From positions 1 to 25,257 of the forward strand of contig CAYWOD010000023.1 in NCBI GenBank assembly GCA_964459805.1: 25,257 bases of DNA. The letters are read 5' to 3'. A program made the position numbers and the translations under genes. Below the pieces are notes generated by a model that saw only the letters and a program-made list of their open reading frames with translations, ran no database searches and was not told the DNA's origin. Positions 6,642-13,334 of the stretch are shown here, piece after piece. Within the stretch, counting starts at the first letter, position 1. Every line of letters starts with the position of its first letter. Source of the stretch: DAOVRL01 sp964459805. GTDB lineage: Bacteria > Planctomycetota > Phycisphaerae > Sedimentisphaerales > Anaerobacaceae.

Positions 6642-7931
6642 ATGTCCGGGCCATCCGAATCCTCAAATATCGAACGGTGTCCTCCGTGGTGGCGGTCACT
6701 CGGCCCGGCCCTTATCACCGCCTGCGTGGTTTTCGGGCCCGGAAGCCTGCTGATCAGCTCGAACGTCGGCGCAAAGTACGGTCACGAGCTGCTCTGGCTG
6801 CTCATAATGACCGGAGTCCTTATGGGCACCTATATGACGATGGCCGCACGCATCGGCGTCGTGGGCGGTGCGACGCCGTGCACACTCATCGCCCGGCGGC
6901 TTGGCCGAGGCGCCGCTGCGGTGATCGGCATTAACCTCTGCTTAATCTGCTCGGCCTTTCAGTTCTCCAACAACTTAGCTGTTGTGGCCGCTGCCGAAGC
7001 GCTCGTACCCAAGGTGTCCCCCGTCATTATACTGATAATTTTGAACGGGGTGATCATTACCTTCCTTTTCACAGCCAAACAGGTCTATCGGCTGCTCGAG
7101 AGAGTTATGAAGGTGATGGTCGGCATTGTTCTGCTGAGCTTTGTAATTAACCTCGTCCTTGCCGGGCCAAGCGTGGCGGCGATTGTCAAAGGTCTGGTTC
7201 CGGGCATTCCCGACAACATCAGCCTGGGCCTGCCCCGCAAAGTGGCCGGGCAAATCGAGGACCCCCTCCTGTTGATTGCCTCACTGCTGGGGACAACGTT
7301 CTCCGTCGCCGCCGCACTTTATCAGGGCAACCTCGTGCGCGAAAGAGGCTGGACGATCAAGGAATATCTTCAGGGCATTGGCGACTCTATCGCAGGCGTA
7401 GCTATCCTGACCACGGTCAGTGCGGTCATTATGATCACGGCCGCTACGGTTATCCCCGACAAACAGGCGGAAAACATCGGCGTCCTTGCCCAGTCCCTTC
7501 AGCCGCTGCTCGGCTCGACCGCATACATCATTTTCTGCGTGGGGCTTTTTGCGGTGGCCATGAACCCGTTCCTGATTAACGCGATGATCGGCGGGAGCAT
7601 CCTCGCAGACGGGCTGGGCAGACCTGCCAGGCTCGGCGACCGCTGGTCGCGGATATTTACCGTTGCGGTGCTGCTCGTAGGAATGGTCGTGGCGTTACTG
7701 GCCCTGCGGACAGGAGAGAAACCCGTCAACTTGATTATCTTCGGGCAGGCCCTGACTGTCATCGGCAATCCGCTTATGGCCGCCACAATACTCTATCTGG
7801 CGAACCGCAAGGACATCATGGGCGAGCGACGCAATACTCTGATCCTGAATATCCTCGGCGGCATCGGCTTTCTTGTAGTCCTGTTTATAGCGGTCAGGGT
7901 CCTGATTCTCGTGGTTCTGAAGCTGAGCTGA
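6642..7931 (+). CDS. Nramp-related membrane transporter lacking the metal motifs
   Basis: A 429-residue protein with about 11 hydrophobic segments, resembling the Nramp (SLC11) fold. TM1 carries GPALITACVVFGPGSLL (21-37), where true Nramp metal transporters have the D-P-G-N ligands; here the motif is G-P-G-S. TM6 (215-237) reads LLGTTFSVAAALYQGN where Nramps have M-P-H-N, so the Met and His ligands are also missing. It is therefore unlikely to be a classical Mn/Fe importer. The start at 6642 has AGGGAGG 7 bases upstream. Neighbours are remnants of sugar-catabolic genes and an esterase, so an organic or other substrate is possible; that is inference. Confidence 0.75.
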   Translation: MSGPSESSNIERCPPWWRSLGPALITACVVFGPGSLLISSNVGAKYGHELLWLLIMTGVLMGTYMTMAARIGVVGGATPCTLIARRLGRGAAAVIGINLCLICSAFQFSNNLAVVAAAEALVPKVSPVIILIILNGVIITFLFTAKQVYRLLERVMKVMVGIVLLSFVINLVLAGPSVAAIVKGLVPGIPDNISLGLPRKVAGQIEDPLLLIASLLGTTFSVAAALYQGNLVRERGWTIKEYLQGIGDSIAGVAILTTVSAVIMITAATVIPDKQAENIGVLAQSLQPLLGSTAYIIFCVGLFAVAMNPFLINAMIGGSILADGLGRPARLGDRWSRIFTVAVLLVGMVVALLALRTGEKPVNLIIFGQALTVIGNPLMAATILYLANRKDIMGERRNTLILNILGGIGFLVVLFIAVRVLILVVLKLS

Positions 7932-7961
7932 ACGTTTGAGTAAACAGCAGAGAACAGAGAA

Positions 7962-8651
7962 ATGAAAGACATAGTCGGCATAGATGAGCGTGGTCTGGAA
8001 GAGATGCTCAGTGAGCCCACTGCGGCCACCACTGAAGCGCTCGCAGGTATCCGAGGTGATATCATCGTCTTGGGCGCGGGCGGTAAAATGGGTCCGACGC
8101 TGGCGATGATGCTCAAAAAGGCAGCACCTGACAAGAAGATCTGCGCCGTTTCACGATTCAGCGACAAGGCTGTGCAAGCCAGGATCGAGCAAGCGGGAGT
8201 TAAGACCATCGAAGCGGACTTGTTGGATGAGTCGCAGTATGCGAAGCTGGCCGACAGGCATCTGACTGATGTTAAGGACCTTGAGGACTGGAAAGCGAAG
8301 CGCCGGGTTTATCATAAGCAGCTCCTGGAAATGTTCGGCCTCGATCCACTTCCCGAAAAGACCGATGTGGCGCCCGTGGTTACCGGCAAGGTTGAGCACG
8401 AGGAGTTTATCGTCGAAAGAATCCACTTCCAATCCCGACCCCGGCTGTATTTAACGGCCAATCTCTACATCCCCCAGGCCGTGGCTATGGCCGCCGAGCA
8501 CACGGATGTCCGGCTATATCAGGAAAACGACTTCAGTGTGCAGCCCCCCAAAGCTGTAGCTGAGAAACTCGGTTGGCCGAAAAAGCAGTTTCAGGAGGTC
8601 GTCCCCCAGGGCGACCAGGATATTTTTGCAGCGTCAAATAAAGGGAGGTAA
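7962..8651 (+). CDS. Chimeric ORF: epimerase N-terminus, esterase N-terminus and unknown tail
   Basis: The 229-residue frame joins three unrelated pieces. Residues 1-98 are the start of an NAD-binding epimerase/dehydrogenase, with LGAGGKMGPTLAMML (37-51) as the dinucleotide-binding loop and LLDESQ typical of the family; the fold stops before the catalytic part. Residues 100-171 match the N-terminal region of a planctomycete alpha/beta hydrolase (WKAKRRVYHKQLLEMFGLDPLP, then VERIHFQSRPRLYLTANLY), ending before the catalytic core. Residues 172-229 are an unrecognised C-terminal tail. Junctions fall near 8255 and 8475. Two in-frame deletions across formerly adjacent genes would explain it. It probably has no enzymatic function. 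It stops 3 bases before the next gene. Confidence 0.6.
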   Translation: MKDIVGIDERGLEEMLSEPTAATTEALAGIRGDIIVLGAGGKMGPTLAMMLKKAAPDKKICAVSRFSDKAVQARIEQAGVKTIEADLLDESQYAKLADRHLTDVKDLEDWKAKRRVYHKQLLEMFGLDPLPEKTDVAPVVTGKVEHEEFIVERIHFQSRPRLYLTANLYIPQAVAMAAEHTDVRLYQENDFSVQPPKAVAEKLGWPKKQFQEVVPQGDQDIFAASNKGR

Positions 8652-8653
8652 GC

Positions 8654-10816
8654 ATGAATCGACAAAGAACAACCGCAGCGCTCGTGGGCCTGTGCCTGGT
8701 GCTCATCGCAACCGTCTCGGCTGAGGAAAACCTGCGCGTTTTGCCTGAGACAATCGGCGGCGTCAAAACACGCGATATGATGAATCATTATCTGCGCAAG
8801 CAGGCCGCCCGGTACTTCGAGAATTGGAAGAGCCAATACGAGCAGCGCAAAACGCCGGAGCAGATAGCCGAGTATCAAAAGCGCATCCGCCAAAAATTCC
8901 TCGATGCGATTGGCAAGCTGCCGGACCGAACGCCTCTAAAGCCGCAGATCACCGGAGTAGTCAAACGCAAGGGCTACCGCGTCGAGAAGGTCATCTTCGA
9001 GAGTCAGCCCAAGCACTATGTCTCGGCGTTGCTGTTTATGCCCGACACCAAAGAATACAAACCGCCATATCCGGGCGTCCTCGTTCCCTGCGGCCACAGC
9101 CGCAACGGCAAGGCATACGAAACATATCAGACGATGGGGGCGTTGCTGGCGCTCAACGGGATGGCGGCGCTGGTGTTCGACCCTATCGACCAGGGCGAGC
9201 GCAGCCAGATGCCTTCGCAGTTGCCCGAGCTGTGGGGCACACGAGCACACACCATGATCGGCGTCGGCAGCATCCTGCTCGGGCGCAACACGGCCTGGTT
9301 CGAGATATGGGACGGAATGCGAGGCATCGATTATCTGCAATCGCGCCCGGAGGTGGACCCGAAGCGAATCGGCTGCACGGGCAACAGCGGCGGCGGCACT
9401 CAGACCTCCTACCTGATGTCGCTGGACGACCGCATCAAAGCGGCCGCGCCAAGCTGCTACATCACGAACTTCTACGAGCGCATACTCGAACTCGGCGCCC
9501 AGGACGCCGAGCAGAATATCTACGGCCAGCTCGCCTTCGGAATGGACCACGCGGACTACCTGATGCTAAGGGCGCCGACCCCGATCATGATCTGCGCGGC
9601 CACAAAGGACTTCTTCGACATCCGCGGGACCTGGCAATCCTTCCGCTATGCCAAGCGCCTGTATTCGCGGATGGGCTTTGCCGAGCGTATCGACCTGCTG
9701 GAAAACGATGCGCCTCACAATTACAACAAGCTTCAACGGCAAAGCGTCGTGCGCTGGATGGCGCGATGGCTGACGCGGCGAGACGAGCCGATCACCGAAC
9801 CGCCTATCGAACTGCTCAGTGAAGCCGAGGCGACATGCACAGCAGACGGCCTGGTAATGTCGTTGGAAGGGGCCAGGTCAACGTACAATTTGAACCGAGA
9901 CGTTGAAAAAAGTCTGGCCGAACACCGTCGCCGGTTGTGGGCCAATACCGAGCATGCCGAGCTGCTTAATCAAGTGCGCAGCATTACCGGAATCCGCAGA
10001 CTTGCGGAAATTCCGAAGCCAAAGATCGACAAGATCGGCGTCGTTAAGCGGTCCGGCTACAGAATCGACAAGCTGATCCTCAAACCCGAAGAAGACGTCT
10101 ATCTGCCCGCTCTGATGTTCGTCCCGGATCAAGCGACCCCCAAAGAGTCCGTGCTATATCTTCACGAAAAGGGCAAAGGCGCCGACGCCGCGCCGGACGG
10201 ACCCATTGAGAAGCTCGTCAAAGCAGGTCGCCTCGTGCTGGCAGTGGACCTGCGGGGCATCGGCGAGACGCAGCAGACGGGCCAAAGGTACTTCGCAAGC
10301 CACTTCGGGTCCGACGGCCAGGACGTTTATACCGCCTATCTGCTCGGACGCTCGTATGTCGGGATGCGAGCAGAGGATGTATTGCTATGTGCACGCTTTC
10401 TGCGGGATTCCGAGGAACAACAGGCCGAGCAGGTGGACTTAGTCGCAACCGGTCACGTGGGCGTCCCGGCCCTGCACGCCGCGGCGCTCGAGGGCGATTT
10501 GTTCGCCTCGGCCAAGCTGATAGGCTCGCTGATTTCGTGGTCGAACGTCATAAAGTCGGGCCGCTCTTGCAACCAGCTTGTAAACACGGTACACGGGGCG
10601 TTGACCACATACGACCTTCCCGAACTCGCCGCGATCCTCGGGGCCTGCCTCACTATCGAACAGCCTACAGATGCCTTAGGTGAGCCAATCGCATACAACA
10701 TCGCCGACGGCCAGAACTGCATATCTCGAAACGCACCGCATATTGCAAAAGGCTCCGTCCCGCACGTTACTTTTTTCAACGAACCTGTCTCCTTCGACAA
10801 TCGTATTAGGTGGTAG
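8654..10816 (+). CDS. Secreted two-domain acetylxylan-esterase-like hydrolase
   Basis: A 720-residue protein with a signal peptide (1-23, ending VSA). The first alpha/beta-hydrolase domain (about 95-375) resembles the acetylxylan esterase/prolyl-oligopeptidase-like group. Its nucleophile is S245 in GNSGGG, H355 in DAPHNY is the likely catalytic His, and D319 or D322 in TKDFFDIRG is the likely acid. A second, weaker copy (about 460-680) repeats the order (VVKRSGYRIDKLIL, LYLHEKGKG, VDLRGIGET). Its elbow reads GHVGVP (600-605), so the Ser is replaced by Val and this domain should be inactive. GGGAGG lies 8 bases before the ATG. It probably removes ester groups from polysaccharides outside the cytoplasm. 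The last 40 residues look unlike the rest. Confidence 0.75.
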   Translation: MNRQRTTAALVGLCLVLIATVSAEENLRVLPETIGGVKTRDMMNHYLRKQAARYFENWKSQYEQRKTPEQIAEYQKRIRQKFLDAIGKLPDRTPLKPQITGVVKRKGYRVEKVIFESQPKHYVSALLFMPDTKEYKPPYPGVLVPCGHSRNGKAYETYQTMGALLALNGMAALVFDPIDQGERSQMPSQLPELWGTRAHTMIGVGSILLGRNTAWFEIWDGMRGIDYLQSRPEVDPKRIGCTGNSGGGTQTSYLMSLDDRIKAAAPSCYITNFYERILELGAQDAEQNIYGQLAFGMDHADYLMLRAPTPIMICAATKDFFDIRGTWQSFRYAKRLYSRMGFAERIDLLENDAPHNYNKLQRQSVVRWMARWLTRRDEPITEPPIELLSEAEATCTADGLVMSLEGARSTYNLNRDVEKSLAEHRRRLWANTEHAELLNQVRSITGIRRLAEIPKPKIDKIGVVKRSGYRIDKLILKPEEDVYLPALMFVPDQATPKESVLYLHEKGKGADAAPDGPIEKLVKAGRLVLAVDLRGIGETQQTGQRYFASHFGSDGQDVYTAYLLGRSYVGMRAEDVLLCARFLRDSEEQQAEQVDLVATGHVGVPALHAAALEGDLFASAKLIGSLISWSNVIKSGRSCNQLVNTVHGALTTYDLPELAAILGACLTIEQPTDALGEPIAYNIADGQNCISRNAPHIAKGSVPHVTFFNEPVSFDNRIRW

Positions 10817-10830
10817 AAAAGGAATGTGGG

Positions 10831-10884
10831 GCTGGGGCCCTCTCCTCTTTCCTCTCACTCCTCTGCGGCCTCAGCCTCTCTTTT
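10831..10884 (+). terminator. Possible terminator after the esterase gene
   Basis: GCTGGGGCC (10831-10839) pairs with GGCCTCAGC (10867-10875) with one mismatch. A pyrimidine run ending TTTT (10881-10884) follows. The 27-base loop makes it a weak candidate. Confidence 0.3.
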
Positions 10885-10990
10885 GATCTGCCTGAGCACC
10901 TGCACCTGACCGCAATCAGCCCATTTTGATTGTCCGGCAAGGCTTACGAAAGCGATAAGGCCCTGCCGTATGAGCTCCTTGCAGGCATTC
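10855..10990 (-). other. Coding-like remnant on the minus strand
   Basis: Beyond the end of the pseudopilin gene, one minus-strand frame reads CKELIRQGLIAFVSLAGQ followed by SKWADCGQVQVLRQIKREAE and a stop at 10855. The composition is protein-like (amphipathic, ending in a charged helix), but no start codon in this frame has a ribosome binding site, and upstream the frame runs antisense-like through the pilin gene. I do not recognise the family. It may be the C-terminal stub of a lost gene. Confidence 0.25.
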
Positions 10991-11014
10991 GCTCGGCCTG
11001 CATGCCTCGAATCC

Positions 11015-11449
11015 CTAAAGATCTGTGTGGGCATCGGTGTCGGCGTAGAATTCCCCCGTTGTGGTGTTGAAATGCCAGCCGTGCGTCCCGCCGCCAACGA
11101 CCCCGTTTATCTCGATTGTATCCAAGTCATTAAATGGATTCGTCGGAGTCTTCTGAATGTACGGGCCGTATGGACCGACAGGGTTCAATGTGCCGTCTTG
11201 GTCTGTCCTCTCGGTCAGAGCCTGCTGAAAACTGACACCCGCAGCAGTACCCGGCAGATCGTCGTTGTGCTGAATTTTATACATTCCAATAGCCAGACGC
11301 ATCACTTGAAGGTCCGAGCACAACCGCGATGTCTTGGCTTCCGTGGCAGCAGGCGTAAATTGAGGAATCACGATTGCTGCAAGAATAGCAAGGATGACCA
11401 CGACAACCAGAATTTCCACTAATGTAAAACCTCTTTGAGTCTTCACCAT
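11015..11449 (-). CDS. GspG-like pseudopilin / type IV pilin-like protein
   Basis: A 144-residue prepilin. The short basic leader MVKTQRG is cut between G7 and F8 (prepilin peptidase site RG|FTLVE, with the conserved Glu at +5, E12), followed by a hydrophobic helix (13-30; VVVILAILAAIVIPQF). The soluble part has features of major pseudopilins GspG: an alpha-helix with LCSDLQVMRLAIGMYKIQHN, GPYGPYIQKTPTNPFN, and a C-terminal TGEFYADTDAHTDL segment. Length fits GspG (about 140). Such proteins form the periplasmic pseudopilus of type II secretion. No other gsp gene is adjacent, so it is an orphan copy. The ribosome binding site (AAAGG) is modest. Confidence 0.8.
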   Translation of the reverse strand: MVKTQRGFTLVEILVVVVILAILAAIVIPQFTPAATEAKTSRLCSDLQVMRLAIGMYKIQHNDDLPGTAAGVSFQQALTERTDQDGTLNPVGPYGPYIQKTPTNPFNDLDTIEINGVVGGGTHGWHFNTTTGEFYADTDAHTDL

Positions 11450-11882
11450 TCAACCTTTTCTCTTTACCGGGCAACTTTGTTTCTTACATTGTCAAACACA
11501 CATCCCCCGCAGTTACTTTTCACAGCGCACTGTATCGACCTAATCCAGCCGCAACTTAACCCGACCGACGCTCCAACCCCCTCCACAGGCCGCATTTTTT
11601 TCTCAAGAGCCTGCGACTATCAGTACTGAGAGCAAGATTTTTCAGATCATCGGCGCAACAAACAAAAGCCAAGACGCTTCTCGCACTCTCCCGCTGTAGT
11701 CTGTGCTCTACCGGTACATTTGCACATTTTACCGGGCCTTATCTCTTGTACCGATAACACTGCATATATAGTCGCTCGTTCCTGGATGCTCCGACGGATT
11801 TTCTGCTCAATTCAGCCTGAGCGTATTCCGATATAGTCAGCAAATACACAAAACTTAATCGACCCGAACAAGGAGGCACCAA
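11450..11882. other. 433-base intergenic region with possible promoter boxes
   Basis: No gene was found. Two TATAGT hexamers on the + strand (11767-11772 and 11832-11837) are candidate -10 boxes for the STAS gene, but neither has a good -35 at the right spacing. AAGGAGG lies just before the STAS start. A TTGACA occurs on the minus strand near 11495 ahead of the pseudopilin gene without a convincing -10. Confidence 0.35.
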
Positions 11883-12221
11883 ATGAATATTCAACATCCT
11901 CCAGAAGACCTTATTGTCGTCCAGCTACCGTTCAAAGACCTGCAGATTGCCGATGAGCTCAAGGCCGTCAATGAAACCGTCGGTGACAATCCCGATTGCG
12001 ACGTAATAATCGACTTTTCAAGGGTCGAGGTAATAACATCGTCGAGCCTCAGCAATCTCCTGATATTGCGAAGCCTGCTGGCCGAGCGCGGACGCCGGCT
12101 TGTTCTCTGCAATGTCTCGGTTATAACCAAGTGCGTTTTCAGAGTCGCCGGCTTCGACGAGGCCTTCGAGTTTGCCAACGACAGGCCCGCCGCCGTAGCT
12201 GCCGTCGGCAGCGCTGATTAG
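11883..12221 (+). CDS. STAS-domain protein, anti-sigma factor antagonist type
   Basis: A 112-residue single STAS domain. The pattern VIIDFSRVEVITSSSLSNLL (41-60) matches the SpoIIAA/RsbV core, where Ser in the D-S-S-G-L motif is phosphorylated by a partner anti-sigma kinase; here the aligned Ser is about S54. RGRRLVLCNVS and FRVAGFDEAFEF complete the domain. Such proteins bind an anti-sigma factor in partner-switching regulation. The canonical Asp before the Ser is replaced by Thr, so phosphorylation control may differ. No kinase or sigma-factor gene is adjacent. The start is supported by AAGGAGG 7 bases upstream. Confidence 0.8.
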   Translation: MNIQHPPEDLIVVQLPFKDLQIADELKAVNETVGDNPDCDVIIDFSRVEVITSSSLSNLLILRSLLAERGRRLVLCNVSVITKCVFRVAGFDEAFEFANDRPAAVAAVGSAD

Positions 12222-12376
12222 CCGCCACACGCGGCGATATTCTATATGTCGAACCATGGGTCTATCACGGACTCACAAACACAGGCGATGAGCCGCTGAT
12301 CTTCGTCGTCGTCAGGTACAACCCCAAAGGCGTCGAAATCCCCCCAAAACCGGACGACCGTCCGAACGAGCTGTAG
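12218..12376 (+). pseudogene. 3' stub of a cupin-domain gene
   Basis: A start-less frame reads RGDILYVEPWVYHGLTNTGD, then EPLIFVVVRYNPKG and a stop at 12374. This is the second half of a small cupin barrel, with the metal-ligand His in WVYHGLTNTGDEPL. It overlaps the last bases of the STAS gene in another frame and no ATG precedes it, so it is unlikely to be translated unless by frameshift. The first cupin motif (G-x5-H-x-H) is absent. It appears to be a remnant of a gene deleted upstream. Confidence 0.6.
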
Positions 12377-12382
12377 GTTGGC

Positions 12383-12406
12383 CACGGCTGCGCTCAAGCA
12401 GCCGTG
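12383..12406. terminator. Perfect 9-bp hairpin between the cupin stub and purQ
   Basis: CACGGCTGC (12383-12391) and GCAGCCGTG (12398-12406) form a 9-bp GC-rich stem with a 6-base loop, 14 bases past the purQ stop on the minus strand. No U-run follows on either strand, so it could be a terminator without a classic tail or a mobile hairpin repeat. Confidence 0.4.
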
Positions 12407-12419
12407 TGTGCGAATACGT

Positions 12420-13250
12420 TCAGAGGTTCTCCTGCACGTAGTTCACCGCATTAGTGAAGATCGTCATCCCGTCCGGCTGCTCTTGAGCGGAATTGCCCTT
12501 AATGCGTGTCCAGTGCGGATGCTGAGTCGGCCTGACAAACCTTTCCGGATGCGGCATAAGTCCCAGAACCCTGCCCGTGCTGTCGGTCAGACCGGCTATC
12601 GAGTCCATTGACCCGTTGGGATTGACCGGGTAATCACCCTCTCGGCCCGCCTTATCGACGTACTTAAACGTAACACGCCCCTCAGATTGCAGTTCGTCCA
12701 ACGTGGCTGCGCCCTTAGTGACAACTTTACCCTCGGCGTGTGCAATCGGCAGGTAGATTTGCCTGCCCGCCTCGACGAAAATGCACTTGGCCCCGGGGGC
12801 TCCGTCGGTTTGCGGAGCCAGATATACCCACCTGTCCTCGAACTTGCCGCTGTCGTTGTAAGTTATGGTAACCTCATCCTGATGGTTGGTCGAGTTAGCA
12901 CCAGGAAGGATACCCGCCTTGACCAGAACCTGGAAGCCGTTGCAGATTCCAAGCACTAATTTGCCGTCATCGATAAACTTTTGCACCGGGTCGTTGAGGT
13001 GGTGCACGACCTGATTGGCCAGTATCTTGCCCGCAGCCACGTCATCGCCATAGCTGAATCCCCCCGGAAAAACCATTATTTGGAATTCATCCAGGCTGCT
13101 TTTGTCCTCGATAATCCTGTTTATATGCACCCGCTGTGCCTTGGCGCCGGCCAGCTCGAGCGCATACTCAGTCTCCATATCGCAGTTTATCCCCGCCGCC
13201 CGCAAAACTATCGCTTTTACCCCGTTAGAAATTCCGCCTTTTCGTATCAT
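12420..13250 (-). CDS. purQ: Phosphoribosylformylglycinamidine synthase, glutaminase subunit
   Basis: A 276-residue class I glutamine amidotransferase that feeds ammonia to PurL in the fourth step of purine synthesis. The nucleophile elbow is LGICNGFQVL (C103). The catalytic His and Glu are in MPHPERF (H234, E236). GGFSYGDDVAAGKI (63-76) is the PurQ signature. The conserved family start corresponds to KAIVLRAAGINCD (12-24); the eleven residues before it come largely from a repeat, with ISNGV (7-11) encoded by the repeat arm at 13219-13233. The ATG at 13250 overlaps the TGA of a short upstream ORF (ATGA). Partner purSL is directly upstream on the same strand. Confidence 0.93.
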   Translation of the reverse strand: MIRKGGISNGVKAIVLRAAGINCDMETEYALELAGAKAQRVHINRIIEDKSSLDEFQIMVFPGGFSYGDDVAAGKILANQVVHHLNDPVQKFIDDGKLVLGICNGFQVLVKAGILPGANSTNHQDEVTITYNDSGKFEDRWVYLAPQTDGAPGAKCIFVEAGRQIYLPIAHAEGKVVTKGAATLDELQSEGRVTFKYVDKAGREGDYPVNPNGSMDSIAGLTDSTGRVLGLMPHPERFVRPTQHPHWTRIKGNSAQEQPDGMTIFTNAVNYVQENL

Positions 13251-13317
13251 ACTATCACCATATCAGAGACCTTGCCTTTTTGTATTATATCCCCCGTTGT
13301 AAAATTTCTAACGGGGT
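13219..13317. repeat. Palindromic insertion at the purSL/purQ junction
   Basis: A full palindromic unit at 13292-13317 has arms CCCCGTT and AACGGGG around an AT-rich centre. A further half copy lies at 13219-13233 inside the purQ coding start. The 15 bases at 13303-13317 are the exact reverse complement of 13219-13233. Together they fill the space between purSL and purQ and supply codons to PurQ and to the short ORF between them. Confidence 0.75.
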
Positions 13318-13330
13318 TTACCTCTGCCAT
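13247..13330 (-). CDS. Short ORF of 27 residues bridging purSL and purQ
   Basis: The ORF starts with ATG at 13330, 4 bases after the purSL stop, with GGTGA about 6 bases before it. It ends in a TGA that overlaps the purQ ATG. It reads MAEVNPVRNFTTGD, then IIQKGKVSDMVIV, and half of it is the palindromic repeat. Its reading may help couple purQ translation to purSL. A function for the peptide itself is unlikely. Confidence 0.3.
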   Translation of the reverse strand: MAEVNPVRNFTTGDIIQKGKVSDMVIV

Positions 13331-13334
13331 TATT

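Noticed and set aside
7962..8651. Annotation as a functional NAD-dependent epimerase
   Set aside because: Only the first part of the Rossmann fold is present; the catalytic part is replaced by sequence from another family.
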